Shown here: positions 8,873 to 16,506 of the stretch, piece after piece
Layout: the number at the start of each line of letters is the position of its first letter
How positions within the stretch are numbered: position 1 is the stretch's first letter
Assembly (NCBI GenBank): GCA_015232395.1
Contig: JADFZT010000045.1
Coordinates: 1 to 39,112 of the forward strand
DNA length: 39,112 nt
DNA from: Magnetococcales bacterium
GTDB taxonomy: Bacteria > Pseudomonadota > Magnetococcia > Magnetococcales > JADFZT01
Direction: 5' to 3'
The notes under the pieces: generated by a model
Seen by the model: the letters and a program-made list of their open reading frames with translations, nothing else
Told to the model about the DNA's origin: nothing
Databases searched by the model: none
Made by a program: the position numbers and the translations under genes

Positions 8873-9388
8873 ATGGCCATCTCCAGACAGGTGAATTGCG
8901 CCTGGGCGCTTCGGACCGCTGGTGGGATCTCTGCGCCCTGGTCCGTCCGGGTTGATCGGGAAACATCAGCCCCCTGGTCGATCCGGGCGGGGACAGAATT
9001 GTCCGCCATCTGGTCACCCCTCCTGACCAGGGCCCTCACCACCCCCTGGAACCTGGAAGTTTCCCGTGAACTGGACAGTCCCTCGTCACTTCGTGTCAGC
9101 AACGGGGTGGATGCGCCATGGGGTGTTCATGTCGCTGGGGAGAGCATTGTTCCCTGGTCTCTGGGCGTTTCTCAGCAATTGGGCACGCCATGGGGAATCC
9201 AGGTTTCCCAGGATCATTCATCAAATTGGTCTTTGGGGGCTGGCCGATCTTTGACCGCTCGCCATGATCTGGGAGAGTTCGCCCAGGCTGGTCTTGTTGC
9301 CGACTGGTCCATAAGCGCCGCCCGGAAACTATCTGCTTCCTGGAGCATGGGGCTTGGCGTCACCCTGGTCTGTTCAATCATCCCGTAA
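8873..9388 (+). CDS. Trp-repeat tail protein, 5' part (frameshifted)
   Basis: 171 residues made almost entirely of 12-residue units of the form P-W-S-x-x-V-S-x-x-L-x-A. Tryptophan recurs every 12 residues from residue 11 onward (APWSVRVDRETSAPWSIRAG). The reading frame runs off the repeat after LSASWSMGLG and ends at 9388 with an unrelated tail (VTLVCSIIP). The repeat resumes in the +1 frame from 9354 as LASPWSVQSSRKL, so this is the N-terminal half of one broken gene. The interval between the two tryptophan codons across the break is 25 bp instead of 36, which points to an 11-bp deletion. The function is probably as a fibre or tail-tip adhesin. That is inferred from repeat architecture and position. 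Confidence 0.6.
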   Translation: MAISRQVNCAWALRTAGGISAPWSVRVDRETSAPWSIRAGTELSAIWSPLLTRALTTPWNLEVSRELDSPSSLRVSNGVDAPWGVHVAGESIVPWSLGVSQQLGTPWGIQVSQDHSSNWSLGAGRSLTARHDLGEFAQAGLVADWSISAARKLSASWSMGLGVTLVCSIIP

Positions 9389-9680
9389 ACTGACCGCGCC
9401 ATGGGCCCTGGCTGTTGCGCGTGGGATTGCCGATTCCTGGTCCATGGAATGCGGACGCAACCTTCGGGCAACCTTCGACCTCGGGGAGTTCGCCCGAGCC
9501 GGGGTCACAACGCCGTGGGCTGTGGATGTGGCTGGCGGGATCGTTTCCCCATGGTCGCTGAGCGTATCCAACACCCGGGTCGACTCCTGGTCCATCCAGG
9601 TCGATGGTTCCCTCGTCGCGCCCACAGCCATCCAGGTTTCCCAAAATCTCACCGCCCCCTGGCCAATTCAGGTGGCCGCC
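8903..9680 (+). repeat. Array of 12-residue (36-bp) tryptophan repeats
   Basis: Each unit encodes a Trp followed by a small residue, a hydrophobic residue, then V-S/A, a polar pair, a leucine and A/S-P before the next Trp. More than fifteen units can be counted, mostly exactly 12 codons apart. The phase is broken where RHDLGEFAQAG (5' part) and TFDLGEFARAG (3' part) occur. These two near-identical insertions divide the array into larger blocks, so the array itself seems to have grown by duplication of multi-unit segments. Confidence 0.8.
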
Positions 9681-10820
9681 CGTCTTTCCGGATTTCCGGC
9701 ACTGCTGGTCTCTGGCCAGCTTTCCGGAACCTTCGACTACCTGCCGCCTGAGCTTTCCTTTGAGAAAAACCTGCCACTGGCCTTTATCGCTGATCTGGCC
9801 GGATCCCACCTGCTGACCCAGGAATCGACGATTTCGTTTGCCTGCCAGGCGGAACTGAACGCCCGGGCCTGGGTGGTCTCGTTCGACCGGTCTTTGCCTC
9901 TGGCGCTGAATGCCCAATTTCAGGCCGACGCGAAACAACTGACCCTCTCCAACACCATCCCGGTGGGGTTTGATGCCGTTCTGGCCGCCGGAGCCCGGGA
10001 GATGGTGGCGGACAATCCGCTTCCTCTGGCTTTTGAAGCCGCCATGGATGAAGGGAACCGGTCGGTCCATGCGGATTTTGCTCTCTCGCTGACGATTGAG
10101 GCGAATCTGGCTGAAGGAAGCCGGTCGATCCATGCGGACATGGTTGTCCCGCTCGTATTGGAGACCAATCTGGTCAGGGGTGCCAAAAGCGCAACTGCAC
10201 CGGATCTGCAATTGCCGTTTTCCATCGATGCGAAAATCCAGGGCATCTCCGGAGAGATCCAATTTGATCAATCCATTCCCATCACCCTGGATGCCCACGT
10301 CTCCCTGTTTCCCCGATCCCGGCAGCTTGCCGCCGAATACGACATCCGCTTTCCCGCCGAGAGGGATCTGGATGCCGGCTACGCCTTCGGGGATTTCGCC
10401 AACCGGTGGCTGGAGACCCCATGGGCCCAGGAAGTCTCTCAGGTCATCGCCGCCCCGTTCAACATCGGCACATTCGTCGCTCCCACGGGTCTGGGCGCCT
10501 CCTGGAACATCCAGGTGGGCCGGGATCTCTCCGCCCGCTTTGGAACTCCCATCGAGCGAGCCCTGGTTGCGCCGTTCCATGGAACCATCGCCAACGACCT
10601 GGCCACCCGATTTGCCATCATGGGCCCAGTGGCCGGGGATCTCCTGGCCGCCTATAGCCAATCCGAGCCCACGCGGGCCGACATCGGCGCCGCTTACGCC
10701 ATGCTGGATCTGAATCCGGTGGAGGAGGATCTCACCGGGTTCTGGGATCTGCTGGCGGAGGTCTCGCCGGTCCTGCCGTCGTCCGGGGTCAAGGCGATCC
10801 ATTTCGGGGTACCGTTGTGA
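9354..10820 (+). CDS. Trp-repeat tail protein, 3' part (frameshifted)
   Basis: 488 residues in the frame that continues the repeat protein begun at 8873. The TTG at 9354 is where the repeat becomes readable and is not a convincing start, so this part may be untranslated or need a new start. Residues 1-125 continue the 12-residue Trp array. Residues about 134-330 form a second array with a 21-residue period (LPLAF.A.L..G.R....AD). The C-terminal 160 residues have further scattered PWAQEVS-like units and a DIGAAYAMLDLN segment. The end overlaps the next gene by 4 bases. Joined with the 5' part, the ancestral protein would be about 650 residues. Confidence 0.6.
   Translation: MASPWSVQSSRKLTAPWALAVARGIADSWSMECGRNLRATFDLGEFARAGVTTPWAVDVAGGIVSPWSLSVSNTRVDSWSIQVDGSLVAPTAIQVSQNLTAPWPIQVAARLSGFPALLVSGQLSGTFDYLPPELSFEKNLPLAFIADLAGSHLLTQESTISFACQAELNARAWVVSFDRSLPLALNAQFQADAKQLTLSNTIPVGFDAVLAAGAREMVADNPLPLAFEAAMDEGNRSVHADFALSLTIEANLAEGSRSIHADMVVPLVLETNLVRGAKSATAPDLQLPFSIDAKIQGISGEIQFDQSIPITLDAHVSLFPRSRQLAAEYDIRFPAERDLDAGYAFGDFANRWLETPWAQEVSQVIAAPFNIGTFVAPTGLGASWNIQVGRDLSARFGTPIERALVAPFHGTIANDLATRFAIMGPVAGDLLAAYSQSEPTRADIGAAYAMLDLNPVEEDLTGFWDLLAEVSPVLPSSGVKAIHFGVPL
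9752..10345 (+). repeat. Array of 21-residue (63-bp) repeats
   Basis: About nine consecutive units of 21 residues (one of 22) can be aligned. Each begins with a hydrophobic P-L/I-x-L/F core, then A/E-A-x-L, a small-residue turn and a polar end such as RSVHADF, RSIHADM or REMVADN. The regular alternation of hydrophobic and polar positions suggests a beta-solenoid or beta-prism shaft. Confidence 0.7.
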
Positions 10821-12190
10821 TCCTGTCCGCGAACATCGCCATGGCCGAGGGCGATTACGCCTGGACCGGAACCATGGAACTGGAGGATCCGGCTTCCTAC
10901 CAACGTATCCGGGTGGATGATCCCTTCACCCTGGAACTGGGAGGCGAGTCGTTCGCCATGATGGTGGACAACAAGACCCTGACCAGAGATGGCATCAGCC
11001 GCCCACAACTTGTCGTCTCCATTATCAGTCCCACGGCCCGTTTCGCCTTTCCCCGGGCTGAACCCATGGAGCGAACCTGGGAGACGGCCATCCAGGCCCG
11101 GGACGCCGCCGAAGAGGCAGTGGGCGAAGAGATCCAGTGGAATCTGGTGGATTGGCTTATTCCCGGCGGCCGCCTTGCGGTTTATGACGCCGCTCCCATC
11201 GACGTGGTCCGAACTATCGCCGAGGCCGCCGGTGGGATGGTGGAAACAACCCCCGGAGGGATACTCCGAGTCCGCCATCGTTTTTCGGTGGCAGTACCTG
11301 ATTGGCGGCGTGTATCGGTGGATCATGTCCTGACCGACGCCGCCGACAACCTCTCCAGCCGGGAATCCCATCGCGCCCAGAGCAGGGTGAATCGGGTCGT
11401 TGTGCGGGGATATCTGCCTTCGAGCGGCAACCTGTCCGCCGAGATCGATGGCCGCATTGATGGCCTGAACGCGGGCCGCACCGCCTTCTACAGCGGGGAG
11501 ACGGCCCATCTCCTGGTCCATGCCGGCGCGGAGGTGGACGATATCAGCGTGGCGGCATCCACAGGAACGCTCTCCGCCAACGCCGATCAATCCTACCAGG
11601 TCACCCAGGACGTCTCCTTTGACGGGTCCAACAGCGCCTCCCTGAACCAACCGGCTGTTTCCATCGATTCGGTGATCTGGCTGGGCGCCGATCTGGGGGA
11701 GATTTCCCTGGAGACCGACGGTATGACCGTGACGGCCGCAAACTCGGGCGTCGCCATCGCCCGTATCACCTGTACCATCCAGGCAAAGTCATGGGGACTC
11801 TCCGCGCCATCTGAGGTGGCTGATCTGGATTCCTTCCCGGTCCAAGTCAACATTACTGGAACCGCAGGTGATGCGGTTGGAGACTGTGAGATTGTTTGCC
11901 AACGAGGCAACGGAGAGTTTTCCGGCGAAGACATCTCCGACCCGCTTCTTTCCACCACCGAGGCCATGCGATCCCGAGGGCGGGCCGAGATTGACTCCGG
12001 CGAAGATCTTCAGGAGGTTTCTCTCACCTGCGTTCATCGTCCTGGAATCATGCCTTGGCAGGTCGTTGAGGTCCATGACGCCCTGATGGGTCGTTCCTGG
12101 CGGGGCAAGCTGACCTCAGTTTCTCATGAGGCCACAGGTGGCCGCATCACCACATCTTTGGAGATTCTCCGTGTCCACCCCTCTGCATGA
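10817..12190 (+). CDS. Putative tail hub / baseplate protein
   Basis: 457 residues, starting at a GTG four bases inside the end of the Trp-repeat gene. The segment IDVVRTIAEAAGGMVETTPGGILRV, followed by RHRF and a later RVNRVVVRGYL, resembles the central part of gp27-like hub proteins, in which a helix and a 'G.l.v.' hairpin recur. The middle region (about 250-350) is Ser/Thr/Val-rich and may be an Ig-like insertion. The C-terminus (PWQVVEVHDALMGRSWRGKLTSVSHE) resembles the closing beta-domain of hub proteins. The assignment is by these similarities and by position near the end of the tail module. I cannot exclude another tail-tip role. Confidence 0.5.
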   Translation: MILSANIAMAEGDYAWTGTMELEDPASYQRIRVDDPFTLELGGESFAMMVDNKTLTRDGISRPQLVVSIISPTARFAFPRAEPMERTWETAIQARDAAEEAVGEEIQWNLVDWLIPGGRLAVYDAAPIDVVRTIAEAAGGMVETTPGGILRVRHRFSVAVPDWRRVSVDHVLTDAADNLSSRESHRAQSRVNRVVVRGYLPSSGNLSAEIDGRIDGLNAGRTAFYSGETAHLLVHAGAEVDDISVAASTGTLSANADQSYQVTQDVSFDGSNSASLNQPAVSIDSVIWLGADLGEISLETDGMTVTAANSGVAIARITCTIQAKSWGLSAPSEVADLDSFPVQVNITGTAGDAVGDCEIVCQRGNGEFSGEDISDPLLSTTEAMRSRGRAEIDSGEDLQEVSLTCVHRPGIMPWQVVEVHDALMGRSWRGKLTSVSHEATGGRITTSLEILRVHPSA

Positions 12191-12395
12191 TCTGCAACGC
12201 CTCGTCGCCAGCCGGAAGGCCATATCCGGACGGGTGGTGGCCGTCACCGGCGGCATGGTCCGCGTGGCCACGGCTCAGGGGGTTGTTGAGGTTGCTGGCA
12301 ACGCCACCCTCCATGTGAGCGAGTCGGTGACGGTGCGGGATGGAGTGGCGTTCCGTACAGCCGAAAAGGAACATGCCCCGGTCCATTTTGTTTGA
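12171..12395 (+). CDS. Small beta-barrel tail protein, last gene of the phage module
   Basis: 74 residues from GTG at 12171 with GGAG eight bases upstream, overlapping the hub-like gene by 20 bases. The sequence ISGRVVAVTGGMVRVATAQGVVEVAGNATLHVSESVTVRDGVAF looks like a small OB-type or SH3-like barrel, as found in short spike and baseplate-associated proteins. An upstream in-frame ATG at 12126 exists but would overlap the previous gene by 65 bases. No tail gene is seen after it, so the prophage module appears to stop here. Confidence 0.5.
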   Translation: MSTPLHDLQRLVASRKAISGRVVAVTGGMVRVATAQGVVEVAGNATLHVSESVTVRDGVAFRTAEKEHAPVHFV

Positions 12396-12483
12396 ACGCA
12401 CGCTACCGACGGACCGCGAGTTCAACCCAGCAGGGGAACTCAAGCAGTCCGAAGGATCCTCTTCCTCAGTTTTCAAAGATCAG

Positions 12484-12504
12484 AAGGAGCCTCGGTGGTT
12501 CCTT
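12484..12504 (+). terminator. Hairpin after the tail module
   Basis: AAGGAGCC, loop TCGGT and GGTTCCTT form an 8-bp stem with one G-T pair, 89 bases after the last tail gene. It is followed by TTGG and not a clear T-run, so termination is only possible. The rest of 12396-12660 shows no coding potential. Confidence 0.3.
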
Positions 12505-12666
12505 TGGTCGTGCTACGTCAGCCTTTAATCAACGCTATCATTGTTCGAGAGAAAAAAACCTGTATTTTCAATGCGGACGGAATTTACATGCGGGACAGGA
12601 TTCATCGAGAAGATCTGAGATGTTACGACTTCTCCTAAAACAAAAATTTTCACAATCGACTCTTTG

Positions 12667-12709
12667 TGTTCAAAATTGAACAGTTTCATTATTAACAAAT
12701 GAGCATTAT
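12667..12709 (+). promoter_or_regulatory. 16-bp palindromic operator plus candidate -10, copy A
   Basis: TGTTCAAAATTGAACA at 12667-12682 is a perfect 7-bp inverted repeat around AA. The first 24 bases of this region recur exactly at 19656-19679, and weaker similarity continues for about 35 more. A possible -10 element (CATTAT, 12704-12709) would put the palindrome centre about 41 bases before transcription start, the usual place for a class II activator of the Crp/Fnr family. It lies upstream of the DUF3494 gene. Confidence 0.55.
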
Positions 12710-12728
12710 GCCCTGAGCATGCAAAGAG

Positions 12729-12750
12729 ATGCGGCCCATCCGGGCGGCAT
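12729..12750 (+). repeat. Leader hairpin upstream of the DUF3494 gene
   Basis: ATGCGGCCC, loop ATCC and GGGCGGCAT form 9-bp arms with one G-G mismatch, followed by GTTTATT. It sits between the palindromic operator and the ribosome-binding site. It could be an attenuator or a mRNA-stability element. Nothing similar is seen after copy B of the operator. Confidence 0.35.
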
Positions 12751-12852
12751 GTTTATTAATGGAATGGGTAATCAGTTGTGTCGCCACTCATCCAAATCGG
12801 CAAAATTTTGCTTTTAAACAAAGAAGTTCGTCCTCATGGAGGGGACACATTC

Positions 12853-13590
12853 ATGAAAAATTTCAAGATATTAATGCTGGCAGCGATGTTCGGTAGTTTT
12901 GTAGTGGTGAGCGCAAGCGCTGTTGCCGGCGAAGGCCCTGCGCCAATAGACCTGGGTAAGGCTGGAAACTTTGCCATTCTGAGCCAAACTGGAATTACCG
13001 ACGTTTATCGATCCGCTGTTGTTGGGGATGTTGGAACGAGCCCGATCACCGGCGCCGCTCTCCTTCTCTCCTGCGGGGAAGTAGTAGGGAAGGTCTACAC
13101 GGTCGATTCGGCTGGCCCTTCCCCCTGTGCGATTAATGACGCCAACTTCCTGACCGGGGCTATAGCCGACATGGGATACGCTTACGGCGACGCCAAAGCG
13201 CGACTTTCACCTAAGGCCATTGAACTGGGCGCTGGAGAGATTGGCGGACTGACCATCACCCCTGGCCTCTACAAATGGAGTTCGCCAGTTTCGATTTCCA
13301 CCGATGTCACGCTCTCCGGCGGCCCGGACGATGTCTGGATCTTACAGGTGGCGGGAAACTTAACTCAGGCCGGCGCGACACGAGTAACGCTGGCCGGCGG
13401 GGCCAAGGCCAAAAACATCTTCTGGCAGGTCGCCGGCGCTGTGGCTCTCGGGGCCAACGCGCACTTTGAAGGCATCATCCTTGGTAAAACCTTGATCGCC
13501 GTGAACACTAAAGCATCGGTTAACGGCAGACTGTTGGCGCAGACTGCGGTGACGCTTCAGATGAATGCGGTTTCCGAGCCTGCCAATTAA
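12853..13590 (+). CDS. DUF3494 (ice-binding-like) secreted protein
   Basis: 245 residues from ATG at 12853, chosen because GGAGGGG precedes it and a signal peptide follows at once (MKNFKILMLAAMFGSFVVVSASAVAG). The mature part matches DUF3494: IDLGKAGNFAILSQTGITDV near the start, VVGDVGTSPITG, LTPGLYKW-type turn (TITPGLYKWSSPVSIS), PDDVWILQVAGNL, KNIFWQVAGAVALGANAHFEGIILG and NGRLLAQTAVTL. Members form a discontinuous beta-solenoid. Some bind ice, while many others occur in non-cold bacteria as secreted or adhesive proteins. Two cysteines (SCGEVVG and SPCAIND) may pair. It has its own promoter region with the palindrome described above. Confidence 0.85.
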   Translation: MKNFKILMLAAMFGSFVVVSASAVAGEGPAPIDLGKAGNFAILSQTGITDVYRSAVVGDVGTSPITGAALLLSCGEVVGKVYTVDSAGPSPCAINDANFLTGAIADMGYAYGDAKARLSPKAIELGAGEIGGLTITPGLYKWSSPVSISTDVTLSGGPDDVWILQVAGNLTQAGATRVTLAGGAKAKNIFWQVAGAVALGANAHFEGIILGKTLIAVNTKASVNGRLLAQTAVTLQMNAVSEPAN

Positions 13591-13850
13591 AGGCGCATAC
13601 CTCCTCATGTGGGCTTGATCCCCACCCACACCGACAATAGTAGAGAGTTATCCTCTGGAGTTTAGGGCCAAGGTCGTGATTGCAACATTTCGGCGGGACG
13701 CGATTACGGCCCTACTCTTCATCCGGAACAATTAAATGGCCCGACCCACTCCCAAACGGCCTCACGATGGGCCATGACGGAGTTTTCAAACAACCATCAA
13801 TTCAGAGCCGAAGCGGACCATGGCCAAAATGAACTGCGAAGGTTGAGATC

Positions 13851-15689
13851 ATGAGCAAACGGGCAGGCATCGGACTCCTTGCGGCGCTTCTCCTGTTCGT
13901 GTGGTCATCAAACTCCAGTTACGCCGCTGGGATCCCTTGGAAACCGGGATCCTTCACAAAAAGACTCTACAAAAATGATGTGAAGGTAGTCTTGAAGGAG
14001 ATCCTGGCCCTGAATGGCGTTAAGGAGTTGATTCAGCCTGATGTCCAAGGGACTGTGACAGCAACCTTCGATAAAGTCCCGTTGCAGACCGCTTTCGAAC
14101 GAATGATGGACGAGTTCAAATTGGTGGCGAGTTATGCCCCCGCCACCAATACTGTCACCATCTCCACAGTCGCCAGTTCTACGCTCAAAATGGAATCCAT
14201 CTTTACTCCGAAATCGGGCAGTCTGGACGATATCATGGGCGCCATGCGGCGGTTTCGACTCCTGAACGATGATGTAACACTCCGCTCCGATTCGATCACG
14301 GACTCCATCTTTCTCCAGGGGCCCCAAAACCGCACCACTGGCCTGATCAAGTTGATGGGGCAGATTGACGCCTCCTTCGGCAGCCGCCAGGCTCGCCTGG
14401 AGCAACAGAGCCAGAAAAATATCGATCGCCAGGGACAAGCCCTGAGAGAGCGTCAGATGGAACAGGCCATGGAAGACACGCGCCCAATGGTCAAAGTCAT
14501 CGCCTTGCGTTATGCCAGCGTGGGCAGCACGTCAACCTCCTTTCAGGGGAAAACGGTCACCATTCCCGGGATCATTGAATCCCTGAATGCCTTCCTGAGC
14601 GGCAATTCCTTCCGGGACGCATCTCAGGCAACCACTGCGCCGACGGGTACGGGGACCATTCTTCACCCCATCAACCCACCGATACTCACCTCCGATTCCC
14701 GGACCAACTCCATTATCATTCAGGGGACTGTGGAACAAATTTCCCGCATTGAAAGGATCCTTGAGGAACTGGACAAACCGGTCCCCCTTGTTGAAATCGA
14801 AGTGATCATCATTAATGGTAGCGATTCTCTGTCAAGGACGCTTGGGGCCCAGTTGGGGGGCAATGCAACCGTGGGGAACGCAGAAGCGGGAACATCCCTG
14901 GTGACGACGACATACGCCAGACCCGCCCTGGAAACGGTCAGCAATGCCGCGTTGAACAACTCAGGCATCGCCTCTTTGGCGTCGACCGCTAGTGGCGGCG
15001 GTCTTGGAGCGTTTATTTTTCGGGGATCACGAGGGCTTCTGGATGCCACCTTGACGGCCCTGATCACCCAAAACGACGTGCAAACCATCGCCTCCCCGCG
15101 TTTGGTAACATTGAATCATCAGGCCGCGCAAATCACCAACTCCCTGCACCAGTCTTTTGCCGTTTCCAATGGTGACGAGACCCAGATCGGCCTGGAGACG
15201 GTCTCCAGCGGCGTCTCCCTACAGATCACCCCATCGGTCATTGCCGGAAAAGACCCCGGAGACATCGCACTGGTGCGCCTGGAAATCACCGCACAAAATT
15301 CCAGCCCTTCAAATACCGGGTCCGGTGTGGTCAATCTGAACGACCAAGAAGTTCAGACCAGCGTCATCATTCCCAGTTCGGCCACTTTCATCATGGGCGG
15401 GTTATTCAATACCAGCCGCTCGGAGACGGACACAGGGACGCCTTTTTTTAAGGATATTCCGCTGCTCGGGGCTCTTTTTCAGACGCGCACATCGGGCAAT
15501 ACCAAAAACGAAACCGTTTTTCTGATCACTCCCCGGGTGTTCAGTACCAACGACATCGATCCCAACCAGGGACGACCCACCCGGGAATATGTACAGCGGG
15601 AACGCTATCTGCTGAAGCGCAGCAGCCTCCGCATCCAAGACGAAAGCCACCTGCTTGACCTCAACCAGGAGGTGGATGCGGATGAATAG
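13851..15689 (+). CDS. Orphan secretin (outer-membrane type II/III secretin family)
   Basis: 612 residues. A signal peptide (about residues 1-25, ending SSYAA) is followed by N-terminal ring domains: an N0-like segment (YKNDVKVVLKEILALNG... VTATFDKVPLQTAFERMM) and an N3-like one (TSDSRTNSIIIQGTVEQISRIERILEELDKPVPLVEIEVIIIN). The C-terminal secretin domain (about 385-565) shows QTIASPRLVTLNH, SATFIMGGLF and the family signature IPLLGALFQTR. These proteins form multimeric channels in the outer membrane. No pseudopilin, ATPase or inner-membrane platform genes are nearby, so the partner machinery is unknown. A putative lipoprotein gene follows and could encode a pilotin-like partner, although it is larger than usual pilotins. 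Confidence 0.85.
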   Translation: MSKRAGIGLLAALLLFVWSSNSSYAAGIPWKPGSFTKRLYKNDVKVVLKEILALNGVKELIQPDVQGTVTATFDKVPLQTAFERMMDEFKLVASYAPATNTVTISTVASSTLKMESIFTPKSGSLDDIMGAMRRFRLLNDDVTLRSDSITDSIFLQGPQNRTTGLIKLMGQIDASFGSRQARLEQQSQKNIDRQGQALRERQMEQAMEDTRPMVKVIALRYASVGSTSTSFQGKTVTIPGIIESLNAFLSGNSFRDASQATTAPTGTGTILHPINPPILTSDSRTNSIIIQGTVEQISRIERILEELDKPVPLVEIEVIIINGSDSLSRTLGAQLGGNATVGNAEAGTSLVTTTYARPALETVSNAALNNSGIASLASTASGGGLGAFIFRGSRGLLDATLTALITQNDVQTIASPRLVTLNHQAAQITNSLHQSFAVSNGDETQIGLETVSSGVSLQITPSVIAGKDPGDIALVRLEITAQNSSPSNTGSGVVNLNDQEVQTSVIIPSSATFIMGGLFNTSRSETDTGTPFFKDIPLLGALFQTRTSGNTKNETVFLITPRVFSTNDIDPNQGRPTREYVQRERYLLKRSSLRIQDESHLLDLNQEVDADE

Positions 15690-15799
15690 AGACCGCTATG
15701 TTCCGAACAATCACTTCATTGAACTGGACCTTTGGCGCGCCATCCCGCCGGTTCAAGATTGGCTCCCCTGGAATCTCAAGCAAGGGGAGGAATAGAGTG

Positions 15800-16483
15800 A
15801 TGCCAACCAATAAAACAGGTCAATTGTCTGCCGCACGCGCCCTTGTGCGGGGCTTGGCTTTGACTCTGGTAACACTGCTTCTGGCGAGTTGCGCCTCTGC
15901 CAACATTTTTCCGACGGAACCAGTTGCCACGGAACCCGTTACCACGGAAACATCGGGTCCTCCCGTTATCGACTCCGGCCCGCCACTATGGCGATTGGGA
16001 GACACTTGGTCCTATAGCGATGGTTATGGACTCAAAGTGACCGATATTGATGATGAGGGGGTCGCCACTCTGACCAGGACTGACATCCCCGACTATTGGA
16101 TCAAACGGCGCGGACTCTTCAAAACCGAGTCCCTGTCTGGCAAGAATCACCGTCAAGTTATCTTTCGCTCCACCCCCCCGGATGTTCTCTTTCCTCTGGA
16201 ATCAGGTAAAGTGGTCGAATTTGTCCGGGAATTCACCAGAAATAAGCAACTGCGGAAGCACAAAACCCTGTGGCGGGTGGCGGGCAAAGAGATCATCGAA
16301 GTGCCTGCGGGCCGGTTTGAGTGCTGGGTCCTCGACTGGCACACCAAAAGCCTCATATCCGAATGGGAAGGCAAGGAGCGTTGGTGGTATGTCCCGAGGA
16401 TTAAAAATTTCATCCGTCTGGAATATCGCTACGGAGATACCCCTGCCGGATCACGGGTCTTGATGAACTATCAGGTTGATTGA
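15800..16483 (+). CDS. Putative outer-membrane lipoprotein downstream of the secretin
   Basis: 227 residues from ATG at 15800, preceded by AAGGGGAGG. The N-terminus has a long basic region, a hydrophobic core and the lipobox LLASC (LTLVTLLLASCASA), so it should be lipidated at that cysteine. A Thr/Pro/Glu-rich linker follows (PTEPVATEPVTTE). The globular part has several aromatic motifs (WRLGDTWSYSDGYGLKV, KTLWRVAGKEIIEVPAGRFECWVLDW, ERWWYVPRIKNFIRLEYRYG) that resemble small DUF3108-like or beta-sandwich domains acting on the envelope. It lies 110 bases after the secretin on the same strand. I do not recognise a specific function. Confidence 0.75.
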   Translation: MPTNKTGQLSAARALVRGLALTLVTLLLASCASANIFPTEPVATEPVTTETSGPPVIDSGPPLWRLGDTWSYSDGYGLKVTDIDDEGVATLTRTDIPDYWIKRRGLFKTESLSGKNHRQVIFRSTPPDVLFPLESGKVVEFVREFTRNKQLRKHKTLWRVAGKEIIEVPAGRFECWVLDWHTKSLISEWEGKERWWYVPRIKNFIRLEYRYGDTPAGSRVLMNYQVD

Positions 16484-16506
16484 CGAATGGGACGAGATAG
16501 GGATAT

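Noticed and set aside
12392-12679. 95-residue open frame after the tail module
   Set aside because: It crosses the hairpin at 12484-12504 and a low-GC intergenic region, has no ribosome-binding site and resembles no protein.
12667-12682. LexA or FNR box
   Set aside because: The half-sites TGTTCAA and TTGAACA with a 2-base centre do not fit FNR (TTGAT-N4-ATCAA), CRP (TGTGA-N6-TCACA) or the usual LexA spacings.
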